Shown here piece after piece: positions 50,148 through 58,969 of a stretch of DNA of 64,000 nt (its first letter is position 1; every line of letters starts with the position of its first letter). The stretch lies in the NCBI GenBank assembly GCA_963775505.1, contig CAVZIL010000007.1, forward strand, positions 558,001 through 622,000. The letters are read 5' to 3'. A model generated the notes under the pieces. It was not told the origin of the DNA. It saw only the letters and a list, made by a program, of their open reading frames with translations, and did not search any database. This DNA is from JAIBJN01 sp963775505. Its GTDB lineage: Bacteria > Actinomycetota > Thermoleophilia > Gaiellales > Gaiellaceae. A program made the position numbers and the translations under genes.

Positions 50148-52094
50148 TCAGGCCGATGCTGCGCGGTCTGGGGTGCCGCGGAGGCTCGCTTGTGGGCCGG
50201 TGTCGTTGCGGAGCGGGACGAAACCAGAGACGGTCGTGCCCTGACCGAGTGCTGTGGTGATCGCAAGGTGGCCGTCGAGGGCACCGAGGCGGTCGCGCAT
50301 GTTCTTGAGTCCGGCTCCCTCCTGCATGGCGGACCGGTCGAAACCGGGCCCGTCGTCGGTGACGTCGAAGCTGAGCTCGTCTGTCTCTTCGCGTAGCGCG
50401 ACCAAGACGTGCACCCCGGGCCCGCCGTGCTTGGTCGCGTTCTGGATCGCCTCCAGGCAGCAGTAGTAGACGGCGGACTCCAGCTCGGCGGGGTGGCGGC
50501 CGAGGCCGTCGGCTCGCACCTCGACCGATACGGCGGCGCGCCGGCGGGCGGCCTCGAGCGCGGCGAGGAGCCCCTGATCGGCGAGCACGGGCGGGTACAG
50601 CCCGTGTGCGACCTCGCGCACCTCATCGATCACCTCGTCGATGCCGTCGCCGATCCCGTCCAGCTCGCCGCGGGTCACGTCGCCCGCCCCTTCAGCCGCG
50701 AGACCGAGCTTGATGCGGACCCAGACCAGCCGCTGCTGGACGCCGTCGTGGAGGTTTCGCTCGAGCTTGCGTCGCTCGTCGTCCCCCGCGCGCACGATCC
50801 GCGAGCGCGAATGCCGCAGCTCGTCCAGCGCGTCGTTCCAGGCGGCGTCCAGCTCAGCGTTCTCGGCCGCCAGCAGCGCGACCGCGCCGGCGGCCTGCAG
50901 CAGCTCCGGGTCGTCGTTGAGCTGCACGTCGTGCACCAGCGCCACCGCCGTGGTCCCCTCGCCCTCGACCACGGTCAGACTCTCTCCCGGCCCGGGCTCC
51001 AGTGGTTCCTCCCAGGCTCCGGTCCTCGGATCCCGGAACACCAGCCGCAGCTTCGGATCGCCGAGCGGCCCACGCAGCATCGCCTCGAGCTCACTCTGCG
51101 ACGGGCGCCGCAGCGACTGACGGATCATCCGGTGCAAGGCGCGGCCCGCGAACAGCTGCGCGGCGATCAGCGCGAACAGGAAGCCGTACCAGATCAACGA
51201 GCGAGCTACCGCGAACGTCCACTGGAGGAAGGTGTCCAGCGACGAGGGTTCGACTCCCAAGGCGTAGGGGAGCAGGTAGATGGCCTGGACGAGGAGGAAC
51301 AGCAACGCGACCGGCGTGCCGATCGCCAGCGCGCGGCGCTGTGGGGGCGTGCCGGTGACGATCCGCCAGAGCAAGAGGGCGGCCGTGGCGAGCGCAACGG
51401 TAATCGCCCCGATCCGAACGATCTCGTTCAGATCGACCGCCAGCGGGACATTCGACGTGATCGCCGGGGCGTTCTCCGGGCACGCCGCACGACAGCCCGA
51501 GATCGAACCGCCGGGAGCGAGCTGCGGCAGCATCAAGACGAGGGCGACGACGAGCAGGCCCATCGCCACAAAGCTCAACAGGATCAGCTTCGCGATGAGA
51601 CCGTCCAAGCGCCCGTTGGGGAACGTCAGGATCAGGGCGAGAGTGGCGACGGCGATCACGGGCTCCCAGAGGACGCCGAAACCGAACAGCCATGGGTTGG
51701 TTGACGAGTGCAGGATGTAAACCGCGCAGATGAACCCGAAGGCGATCAGCAGCGGCCCAAAGCGGCTCTGCGGGCGCACGCGCACCCAATACAGGCCGAC
51801 GAACACGGGCCCGAGGATGATGTCGGCCTTCTGTGCCGCCAGCCACCCGGGATGGGCGAGGAAATCCGCGGTCAGCGTCGCCCACACGGCGACGGCCGCC
51901 AGAAGCACCGCCGCCACCGCCGCGACCGCTTGCCACCAAGGCACGCCGTGACGCTGCAACCAGCCCGCCGACCCGGCTTCGTGAGCACTGGACGGGAGCG
52001 CAGCGGGATCGTTCCGTCGCCCTCGATCTCGCGCTGTGCCACCGGTGTCCTCACTTCTCGCGGGATCGTTGCAGCGACCCCGCGGCCAGGTCAA
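50148..52094 (-). CDS. NarL-type sensor histidine kinase
   Basis: Membrane kinase of about 648 aa. Roughly eight helices fill residues 50-330 (WWQAVAAVAAVLLAAVAVWA, FGPLLIAFGFICAVYILHSS and others). A linker is followed by the HisKA_3 box RRKLERNLHDGVQQRLVWVR with the phospho-His. The HATPase has EAIQNATKHGGPGVHVLVAL, FDVTDDGPGFD and GAGLKNMRDRLGALDGHLAI. The start is uncertain: TTG 52094 has GGAG at the right distance, and TTG 51959 or GTG 51944 just before the first helix are alternatives. The likely partner is the response regulator at 46619. Confidence 0.87.
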   Translation of the reverse strand: MTWPRGRCNDPARSEDTGGTARDRGRRNDPAALPSSAHEAGSAGWLQRHGVPWWQAVAAVAAVLLAAVAVWATLTADFLAHPGWLAAQKADIILGPVFVGLYWVRVRPQSRFGPLLIAFGFICAVYILHSSTNPWLFGFGVLWEPVIAVATLALILTFPNGRLDGLIAKLILLSFVAMGLLVVALVLMLPQLAPGGSISGCRAACPENAPAITSNVPLAVDLNEIVRIGAITVALATAALLLWRIVTGTPPQRRALAIGTPVALLFLLVQAIYLLPYALGVEPSSLDTFLQWTFAVARSLIWYGFLFALIAAQLFAGRALHRMIRQSLRRPSQSELEAMLRGPLGDPKLRLVFRDPRTGAWEEPLEPGPGESLTVVEGEGTTAVALVHDVQLNDDPELLQAAGAVALLAAENAELDAAWNDALDELRHSRSRIVRAGDDERRKLERNLHDGVQQRLVWVRIKLGLAAEGAGDVTRGELDGIGDGIDEVIDEVREVAHGLYPPVLADQGLLAALEAARRRAAVSVEVRADGLGRHPAELESAVYYCCLEAIQNATKHGGPGVHVLVALREETDELSFDVTDDGPGFDRSAMQEGAGLKNMRDRLGALDGHLAITTALGQGTTVSGFVPLRNDTGPQASLRGTPDRAASA

Positions 52095-52137
52095 GCGATC
52101 TCCAGGCGCATGCGCGAGGCTTCGAGGCTGGAAAATA

Positions 52138-52167
52138 GGAGGAAGCCACCCGCAGGTGGCCTCCTCC
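52138..52167 (-). terminator. hairpin terminator after the Gly-Pro-Arg gene
   Basis: Arms of 13 bp with one mismatch (GGAGGAAGCCACC and GGTGGCCTCCTCC) and a 4-base loop. On the minus strand it is followed by TATTTT. It lies 9 bp after the stop of the 59-aa Gly-Pro-Arg gene and before the kinase start. Confidence 0.65.
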
Positions 52168-52176
52168 CAATTCCGA

Positions 52177-52356
52177 TCAGCGTCCAGGTCCTGGGCGCCC
52201 TGGCCCGCCGGGGCCGGGGCGGCCCGGGCCGCCTGGGCCGGGACCTGGACGACCCGGACCCCCTGGGCCGGGGCCGGGGCCACCTGGACCGCCGGGGCCA
52301 GGGCCAGGGCGACCTGGGCCGCCGGGGCCGGGTCTCGGGCGAGCTTGCCTCACCAT
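52177..52356 (-). CDS. 59-residue Gly-Pro-Arg low-complexity protein
   Basis: After MVRQA the protein contains only Gly, Pro and Arg, in repeats of about ten residues (GPGGPGRPGP). The SD GGAGGTG lies 6 nt before ATG 52356 and a hairpin terminator follows the stop, so it looks like a complete one-gene unit. A palindrome copy is centred about 152 bp upstream. There is no signal peptide and no strict Gly-X-Y register, so it is collagen-like only in composition. It is basic (about eight Arg) and probably disordered; nucleic-acid or surface binding is a guess. The DNA repeats could also reflect slippage. Confidence 0.6.
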   Translation of the reverse strand: MVRQARPRPGPGGPGRPGPGPGGPGGPGPGPGGPGRPGPGPGGPGRPGPGGPGRPGPGR

Positions 52357-52500
52357 GCGAACACCTCCGTGGTGTCGACTGTGTGCTCGGCCTGCGTGTC
52401 GAGTGACCGGCCGGTCGGACAATGGCCGGTGACACCGGCCGACGGTGTCGACTCGGAGGATCGCGCCGCGACCATGCTGCGCGCATCGCCCGCCGGACGC

Positions 52501-52516
52501 GTTCACCCGGGTGATC
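52501..52516. promoter_or_regulatory. palindrome copy 3 (core TCACCCGGGTGA)
   Basis: GTTCACCCGGGTGATC; the core is perfect, the right flank differs. It lies upstream of the Gly-Pro-Arg gene and just past the broken end of the truncated YihY copy. Confidence 0.75.
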
Positions 52517-52566
52517 TGGATAGACGGGTGATGTGCCGTGGGCCGCAGGCTGCGAGCGTTGTGATG

Positions 52567-52995
52567 TCAACCGAGTGAGGTAGTCGAGAAGAGGAGACTT
52601 CGAGATGGCGCGAGCCACCACGAGTCCGAGTCCGCGGCACGCGCGGCGTCGCCGATCGCGTTGACGACCGCCGCAGGTAGGCCGCCGCCCTCGACTGCTT
52701 CCTCGGTGCTGTCCGCATCCATGAGGCCGAGCGCGCCTCCGAGGATCAAGCCGAACGGCAGCAACCACAGGAAGAGCCGATAGGCGACCCCCCCGGCGAG
52801 GACGCTCGACGCAACACGCCGGTTCCGTTCCGCTGCCCGGAAAGGGACCGCGAGCGAGACGTGCCGTTGGCTGGCCGACTCCGCGCTCGCCCTCGCAGCC
52901 CTGAGTCTGAAACGCGCTCGATCGAACCGGCCGGTTTCCGGGGCCGCGTCTCCATCCTCCGCCGCGTCGGGTCGTCGATCCTCGGCGTCGCTCAT
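52567..52995 (-). pseudogene. truncated YihY/BrkB-like gene
   Basis: A near-copy of the protein at 40236: MSDAEDRRPDAAEDGDAAPE, RNRRVASSVLAGGVAYRLFL, EAVEGGGLPAAVVNAIGDAA. It stops matching at SDSWWLA, where the full-length copy continues into SWWLFAVGVPLLLW. About 165 C-terminal residues with four helices are missing and replaced by a short tail. The break lies near 52610, about 100 bp from palindrome copy 3. It follows DedA by 76 bp. Confidence 0.78.
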
Positions 52996-53071
52996 CGCCT
53001 CTTCCTCGAACGGCTTGGTCGTTCTCATCGCCACCCGAGCCGGCTCGAGTGCGGCCGGCCCTCTCGGGTCC

Positions 53072-53839
53072 TCACTCGTCAGGTCCGGCGGTACCGGAGG
53101 GGACCGCCGGCTCCGTGCTGATATCGGCCGGCTCGGCACCCTCTGCCTTTCTCCTCCGCTTACGGTCGACGAAGTAGATCGCCGCCAGCGCGGCAGACGT
53201 GATGAGTGAGGAGATGACGAGCGACGCGAGCGGAAAGCCCGCGAGCGTGGTTACCACGTTGTAGGCCAGCGCGCACGTGTACACGGACCACAGGACCCCG
53301 CCGAGGACGGACCAGAGGAGGAAGCGGCGGTACGGCATGTCGGAGAGCCCCATGGCTGCGTTGACGGCGAAGCGCATCCCCGGGACGTAGCGGCCGGCGA
53401 TGATCAAGAGGCCGGGAGAGCGGTCGAGGGCGGCCCAGGCGGCGCGAACCTTCGAGTTCTCGAGCGCCTTGTCGAGTTGGCCTTGCACCCTGTCGGCGCT
53501 CTTACGGGCGATCCAGAAGAGCGACGAGTCTCCGACGATCGCGCCGAGCGCGCCGGCCAGCATGACGAGCCCGAGCTCGAGGCTTCCCTCTGCGGCGAGC
53601 GTCGAAGCGGCACTCAGCGTCGTCTCGCCGGGGAAGATCGGGATGACCGCATCGAACCAGACGAGCAGGAAGCAGAGGACGTAGGCCCATTGCTCCGGCG
53701 CGTCCTCGAGCCACGCGGCAACGTCCCCCTGGTCCAAGACCTGGAGAAGGACGATCACGACCAGGAGGACCGCGAATCCAATCGCGATCAGGTGTCGCCT
53801 CCAGAACGGCTCCTGCTCTTCGAGATCGACCGCCGTCAT
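53072..53839 (-). CDS. DedA-family membrane protein
   Basis: A 255-aa membrane protein of the DedA/SNARE-associated family, linked to lipid-carrier recycling and envelope integrity. IPIFPGETTLSAASTLAAEG carries the conserved Pro-Gly-Glu, GALGAIVGDSSLFWIARKSA follows, and IIAGRYVPGMRFAVNAAMGL has the conserved Arg. SD GAGGGGAGCACG before ATG 53839. Palindrome copy 4 is centred 120 bp upstream. Confidence 0.88.
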   Translation of the reverse strand: MTAVDLEEQEPFWRRHLIAIGFAVLLVVIVLLQVLDQGDVAAWLEDAPEQWAYVLCFLLVWFDAVIPIFPGETTLSAASTLAAEGSLELGLVMLAGALGAIVGDSSLFWIARKSADRVQGQLDKALENSKVRAAWAALDRSPGLLIIAGRYVPGMRFAVNAAMGLSDMPYRRFLLWSVLGGVLWSVYTCALAYNVVTTLAGFPLASLVISSLITSAALAAIYFVDRKRRRKAEGAEPADISTEPAVPSGTAGPDE

Positions 53840-53951
53840 CGTGCTCCCCTCTTCTCGCTGTCCGGTCGGCCGGGGCGCCGATGCCGGGCTGGGGACCGAC
53901 CGGTCGCCATGGTAGGAGTGGCGGCGCGCTCGTTCATCGCCCGTCGTTCAT

Positions 53952-53967
53952 GTTCACCCGGGTGAGT
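53952..53967. promoter_or_regulatory. palindrome copy 4 (core TCACCCGGGTGA)
   Basis: Centred 120 bp upstream of the DedA start. The stop codon and last codons of the small upstream gene (ending HSPG) are part of the palindrome itself. Confidence 0.75.
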
Positions 53968-54142
53968 GCTCATCGCCGCTGGCATCGCGAGCTTGCGCGG
54001 CGATCTGCTCGCGGATCTTGTCCTCGGTGATCGGGAGTCGCCGGTGCGCGTCGACGTAGTGCTTTCCGAGGGCGTCGACTAGCCCGGCGTCGTCCTCGGC
54101 CGTCAGCACCGCAAGGCAGTCCATGCATTCGACCGCCCGCAT
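53954..54142 (-). CDS. small DUF1059-like protein
   Basis: A 62-aa protein: MRAVECMDCLAVLTAEDDAG, then LVDALGKHYVDAHRRLPITE. The CxxC pair and the HxxxxH pair suggest one zinc site, as in the DUF1059 family. I chose ATG 54142; ATG 54160 is also possible. Divergent from the DUF6325-like gene across palindrome copy 5. Confidence 0.65.
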   Translation of the reverse strand: MRAVECMDCLAVLTAEDDAGLVDALGKHYVDAHRRLPITEDKIREQIAAQARDASGDEHSPG

Positions 54143-54218
54143 CGGTTTCCGCGCGTTCATCTCCCTGTTCGCCGGATCCTGAGACAGCGCCGCCGCGGCC
54201 ACATCGCCCGTGGACGCC

Positions 54219-54234
54219 GTTCACCCGGGTGAAC
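54219..54234. promoter_or_regulatory. palindrome copy 5 (perfect 16 bp)
   Basis: GTTCACCCGGGTGAAC, between divergent starts: about 85 bp from 54142 and about 96 bp from 54322. Confidence 0.78.
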
Positions 54235-54321
54235 TCGGGTTGTGGGCGATGATCCTCGACTTCTCGGGCGCTAGCGTCGCCCTGAGAAACGCGGTTCCCA
54301 CTTTCGCAGAAGGGAGTTCCC

Positions 54322-54840
54322 ATGGAGATCGGGCCGATTCAGCTGGTCGCCTTCGGATTCGACCAGCCCAAGTTCGAGGGCGCGATCCTCGCCGAGCTCG
54401 AGAGGCTCGCGGAGGCCGACGTCATCCGTGTCGTGGATGCGGTTGTCGTGCACAAGGACGCGAACGGCGAGGTGGAGACGCGCCAGTTCAGCGGCCTGAC
54501 GCTCGAGGAGGCCGAGGAGCTCGGCGCCAAGGTCGGCGCGCTCGTCGGTCTCGGCGCCGACGGCGAGGAGGGAATCGAGAAGGGCGCGGCGTTCGGCGCC
54601 GAGGAGATGGATCGGCGCGGCGGGCACGCGCTCGGTGAGCCGGGTGACTGGGATGTGCTCGAGGACATCCCGAACGACTCTGCTGCGGCGATCCTCCTGG
54701 TCGAGCATCGCTGGGCGATCCCGCTCCGCAAGGCCATCGTCGCGGAGGGCGGCATGCCGCTCGGCGACGCGTGGATCACCATCCCCGACCTGATCGCCAT
54801 CGGCGTCCTCGCTCGTGAGGAGGCGCAGAGTGCCAGCTGA
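54322..54840 (+). CDS. DUF6325/DUF1269-like protein
   Basis: A 172-aa soluble protein. MEIGPIQLVAFGFDQPKFEG and LERLAEADVIRVVDAVVVHK are typical of this family, followed by a Gly/Ala-rich segment (LGAKVGALVGLGADGEEGIE) and VLEDIPNDSAAAILLVEHRW. The family is frequent in actinobacterial stress-type clusters, but no function is known. SD GAAGGGAG before ATG 54322. First gene of a five-gene run ending at 58896; its stop overlaps the next start. Confidence 0.8.
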   Translation: MEIGPIQLVAFGFDQPKFEGAILAELERLAEADVIRVVDAVVVHKDANGEVETRQFSGLTLEEAEELGAKVGALVGLGADGEEGIEKGAAFGAEEMDRRGGHALGEPGDWDVLEDIPNDSAAAILLVEHRWAIPLRKAIVAEGGMPLGDAWITIPDLIAIGVLAREEAQSAS

Positions 54841-55845
54841 GCTCGTCGACCTGCGGGAGACCGGCGTGGACGGCTCCGATGGGCCGCCCGCGCCCGTCCC
54901 GCTCACCGTCCTGACCGGCTTCCTGGGCGCCGGCAAGACCACGCTCCTGAACCGCATCCTGAACGGGGATCACGGGCTGCGCGTGGCCGTGCTCGTCAAC
55001 GACTTCGGGTCGATCAACATCGACGCAGAGCTCGTCGTCGGCGTCGAGAGCGACGTGATCAGCCTCGCGAACGGCTGCGTGTGCTGCACGATCCGGGACG
55101 ACCTGATCGAGTCGGTGGTCGCGGCGATCGAGCGGCCCGAGCAGCCCGAGTACATCCTGCTCGAGGCGAGCGGGGTCGCGGATCCTTCGGGGATCATGGT
55201 CACGTTCTCGATGGCCAGGTTCCGGGACCGGATCCGGCTTGACAGCATCACGTGCGTCGTCGACGCGGAGCAGGTCTTTGCCGCGCCGGAGGTCGAGCGG
55301 CTCAAGCTCTGGCAGATCGCGTGCGCGGACATGCTGATCCTGAACAAGGTCGACCTCGTCGACGGCGCCCAGCTCGAGCGGATCTACGCCTGGCTTGACG
55401 AGCACTTTCACCGCGTGCGGGTCGTCGAGGCGAGCCACTGCGACGTGCCACTCGAGATCCTCCTGTCGGCCGGCCGGTTCGATCCGGCCCGGCTCGAGAA
55501 CGAGGCGCACGGCCACGCCCACGGCGCACCACCAGCACGACCATGCGTCCGCCTTCAGCACCTGGAGCTACGAGACCGACCGGCCGTTGTCGCTCGAGGC
55601 GCTCCGAGAAGCGGCCTCGCGACTACCCGTCGGCATCTACCGGGCGAAGGGCGTCGTGCAATTCGCTCGAGTCTCCCGAGCGGCGGGCCGTGCTGCAGGT
55701 TGTGGGAAAGCGCGCGGAAGTCGAGCTCTCCGACGAATGGGGCTCCCGGCCGCGATGCACACGGATCGTCGCGATCGGCTCGCGCGACGGTACCGATCCG
55801 CACCTACTGCACGAGCACTTCTCTTCGTGTGTGGCGGCGGTCTGA
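54830..55845 (+). CDS. COG0523 (CobW-type) GTPase, metallochaperone-like, frameshifted
   Basis: G3E GTPase of about 338 aa. Walker A is LTGFLGAGKTTLLNRIL, the metal motif NGCVCCTIRDDL contains CxCC, and EASGVADPSG and ILNKVDLVD follow. A His-rich loop begins HGHAHGA and, after a frame change near 55525-55545, continues HHQHDHASAFSTWSYETDRP. A second change near 55660-55675 restores the CobW C-terminal domain (RAVLQVVGKRAEVELSDEWG, IVAIGSRDGTD). Members deliver Zn, Co or Fe to metalloenzymes. The metallo-hydrolase gene 40 bp downstream is a natural client by inference. GTG 54830, SD GGAGG. Confidence 0.82.
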
Positions 55846-55884
55846 GACGAGATCCAGATACTCGAGACGGAGGAGGACGGGAAC

Positions 55885-58080
55885 ATGGCACGTGAGCGCG
55901 CAAAGCCCAAGCAAACGACGAGGAAGAAGCCGGCCGCAGCCAAGAAGACGGCGGCGAAGAAGACGCCGGCCGTGCCGGTGAAGTCCCCTCCGGCCGCGAG
56001 CCCGTACGGCGGCGGCGGCGGCCAGGGCGTCTCGCTACCGCCCTACTTCAAGCCGACGCCGTACCTGAACAGCAACAGCACCTACTTCCCGACCTCGGAG
56101 GAGATCGGGCCGGACGAGATGCGGATCACGTTCATGGGCTCGTGCCCGTTCCCCCCGAAGCGCGACCAGGCGGCGACGTGCATCTGCGTCGAGCTCGGGA
56201 ACGGCGACCGCTTCTTCTTCGACTTCGGCCCGGGCTGCCTGCGCAACATCCTCGCGGCGCAGGTGCCGCTCCAGGCCATCAACGACATCTTCTTCACGCA
56301 CCTCCACGTCGACCACTACGGCGAGCTGCCGTACCTCTTCTGCTTCGCCCCGTGGGCGGCCCGGTGGACTCCGCTCCGCGTGCACGGCCCCTCGGGCCGC
56401 ACGAAGGACGAAGGCATCGGCCACATGGTCGAGGGCATGAAGAAGATGACGCACTGGCACACCAAGTCGTTCAGCGCGAGCCCGATCGGCGACGGCTACG
56501 AGGTCGAGGTCAACGAGTTCGACTACACCGACGACAACGGCATCTGCTACGACAAGAACGGTGTCACGGTCCGGCACTGGCGCCGCTCCCACAACATGGA
56601 CGGCGCGTCCGCCTACCGCCTGGACTGGAACGGCCTCAGCTTCGTGTGGACGGGCGACGGCCGGCCGGACACGAACACGATCGAGTACGCGCAGGGCGTC
56701 GACGTCTTCGTCACCGAGCTGCAGCCGGACCTCGGGACGGTCATGGAGTTGAAGACCGGCATTCCCGCGGCGATCTACAACTCGACGATCGACATCGTGC
56801 ACACCGACCACTACGCAACGGGCTACATGATCGACCAGGTCAATCCCCGCATCGGCATGGTCACGCACATGGCCTTCGATCGCGACCTCGTGAGCGAGTG
56901 CCTGGCGGGCATCCGGCAGCACTGGAAGGGGTTGTTCTGCTTCGGCGCCCCGGACGGTGTCGTCGTCAACGTGACGAAGGACGCGGTCTGGACGCGAGAC
57001 TGGGCGGTCTCCGACTCGGCCAACATGAAGGGGCCCCGATCTTCTCCCCGTCGGAGCTTCGCGCCATGCTTGGCGGCGGCGGCGACATCCCGACCTCGTT
57101 GCGGGTTCCGACCCCGCGGTACGAGAAGGACGACCTACTGACCCCCGAGGTCCAGGCAATCGAGATCCCGGCGCCGGTGTTCACCCCGGTGGACGTGCAG
57201 CGGCATACGCTCGAGTCCTTCAAGGAGGCGTTCGGCGACCTGATGACGACGGACGTCCCCGTCTCGGCGCTCCTCGGCGCGCAGCAATTCGGCAAGGCGG
57301 CGGGCGACGTGACGCATGCGATCCGCACGCTCACGGACGGCGTCCAGCTTCTGGGTGCCGGGCTGATCGGCCAGGTTGTGCCCGACGCGGCCCAGGCAGA
57401 GCAGGCGAAGGCCGCCCTCACAACGATCACGTCGATGGTCCGTGACGCGGCGTGGCGCTCCGACGCCGTGCGGCGCGGGGCGGAGGCAGCCGTGCAGGGA
57501 GCCCTCCCGGCCCTGAAGGAGGCGAAGGAGAGTCACGACTTCCAGGCCGCGGCCGGTTCGCTCGTCGAGGTCGGCGGCATTCTGGGCACGGAGCTCCAGA
57601 AGCCGGACGTCCAGCAGATGGCGGCGGCGGCGACGGGTCTCTTCATCGACGCGGCGGCCACCAAGCTCGGAGAGAAGGCCGTCCAGGACGGGAAGGCCAG
57701 CCCGACCGAGGCTCTGCAAGGGGCCGCGGCGATGTCGCAGGTGTTCGCGGCCGGCGTCTTCGGAGACAAGTTGAAGGATCCGGCCGTGGTCGCCAACCTG
57801 CAGCAGGCGGCCGGCGCGCTGCAGGGCTTCGGAGCGCGGACTGCTCTCCTCGCCGCAGGTCCAGGCCGGGCTCGACCAGCTGCTTCGCATCGTCGGGCAG
57901 ATGCTCCAGGACCAGGGCAAGCGCGACGCGCTCAAGGGCGCCGCAGCCACCCTCGTCCAGACGGCGGGCACGGTCGGCGGCTCCCTCCAGAACGGCAATG
58001 CGAAGGACGCGGTCAAGAGTGGCGCCGGCCTCCTCATCGGAGGAGTCGGAAGCAAGCTCCAGAGCGCCGGCACACGATGA
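55885..58080 (+). CDS. MBL-fold metallo-hydrolase with histone-H1-like tail and long helical C-terminus, frameshifted
   Basis: Residues 1-35 are Lys/Ala/Pro-rich (RKKPAAAKKTAAKKTPAVPV), like an H1 tail. Residues 70-375 are an MBL domain: MRITFMGSCPFPPKRDQAAT, FFTHLHVDHYGELPYLFCFA with HxHxDH, LSFVWTGDGRPDTNTIEYAQ and IDIVHTDHYATGYM. It resembles the group that includes GntH of guanitoxin synthesis (from memory). Near 57027-57045 a missing G in GGGGCCCC breaks the frame. The next frame continues IFSPSELRAMLGGGGDIPTS and about 265 Ala-rich helical residues, with a second break near 57835-57845, to the stop at 58078-58080. Substrate unknown. Confidence 0.75.
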
Positions 58081-58108
58081 CGGCCCAGAGACTGGGAAGG
58101 AGGCGCGG

Positions 58109-58546
58109 ATGGCGACGTTGACCGTCTGGAAGTTCGACGAGGCCACCGGGGCAGACGCGGCGCTGGCGAAGCTCGAGAAGCTCGATGCGCAAGAAGTGAT
58201 CGAGGTCGAGGACGCCGCCGTCGTCAGCTGGCCCGAGGAGGCGTCCGCGGCCGAGACGGTGGAACACGCGACCGGCGGAAAGGTGCATGGATTCGCGAAG
58301 CGACTCAGGCACTCGGGAATCGAGGACAGCTTCGTCGAGAGCCTCGAGCAGAAGGTCAAGCCGGGGACCTCGGCGCTCTTCCTGCTCAGCGAGCACGCGG
58401 TGCTCGACCGGGTCGCGAATGCCTTCGCCGAGACGAAGATGGAGCTAATCGAGTCGAACCTCTCCGACGAGCAGGAACGAGACGTACGCGAGGCCTTGAG
58501 GCAGGAGACCGATCTCCACCTCGGGCCGCTGACCTGGAAGGTGTGA
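58109..58546 (+). CDS. DUF6325/DUF1269-like protein, second copy
   Basis: A 145-aa protein: MATLTVWKFDEATGADAALA, then KLEKLDAQEVIEVEDAAVVS, FVESLEQKVKPGTSALFLLS and ETKMELIESNLSDEQERDVR. It shares the fold of the protein at 54322, without the long Gly-rich segment. SD GGAAGGAGG. It sits in the same run, between the MBL protein and the SHOCT protein. Confidence 0.78.
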   Translation: MATLTVWKFDEATGADAALAKLEKLDAQEVIEVEDAAVVSWPEEASAAETVEHATGGKVHGFAKRLRHSGIEDSFVESLEQKVKPGTSALFLLSEHAVLDRVANAFAETKMELIESNLSDEQERDVREALRQETDLHLGPLTWKV

Positions 58547-58606
58547 GAGGTCGTGAGCCGGAGCAGAAAACACACGACCGAGGAACCCCAACCGTAGGAG
58601 GTAGGC

Positions 58607-58896
58607 ATGCCACCCGGAGGAAGACGACGTACGAGGCGCCGAGCCGTGGCCGGAGGAGCCATGATCGCGCACCACCGAGCGGAGAACGAGGCCGAGCAGC
58701 AGGCTCAGACGAGCAGCAGGCCCAGTACGAGGAGCCGGCCGCCGCGCCGCCGCCCGAGGCGGCGCCACCACCTCCGGCTGAGCCGTCGATGGAGCAGAAG
58801 ATCCACGAGATCGACGAGCTCGCGAAGCTGCGGGACTCCGGTGCTCTCACCGAGGAGGAGTTCGCGCAGCAGAAGCAGCGGATCCTCGACAGCTAG
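58607..58896 (+). CDS. SHOCT-domain protein, frameshifted
   Basis: Small protein of about 96 aa. The N-terminus MPPGGRRRTRRRAVAGGAMI, then AHHRAENEAEQQAQ is in one frame. The next frame, from about 58700, reads DEQQAQYEEPAAAPPPEAAP and ends with a SHOCT domain, KIHEIDELAKLRDSGALTEE, then EFAQQKQRILDS. A one-base change in the AGCAGCAGG repeat area explains the break. GTAGGAGGTAGGC is a good SD. SHOCT domains are short C-terminal oligomerisation motifs. Last gene of the run; a strong hairpin follows. Confidence 0.78.
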
Positions 58897-58909
58897 AGCG
58901 CCGATCGTG

Positions 58910-58943
58910 AAGCGGCGGGTCCCGCTGAGGGCCCGCCGCTTTT
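58910..58943. terminator. hairpin terminator between convergent genes
   Basis: AAGCGGCGGG and CCCGCCGCTT form 10-bp perfect arms, followed by TTT on +. It lies between the SHOCT gene (+) and the arylsulfatase gene (-) and probably ends transcription from the left side at least. Confidence 0.7.
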
Positions 58944-58969
58944 CGCCGTCGCGTGTCTCGACCAGCCTG

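Noticed and set aside
52177..52356. CRISPR or minisatellite array
   Set aside because: The repeats are short, contiguous and without spacers, and an SD and start codon frame them as coding. No CRISPR array or cas gene was seen anywhere.
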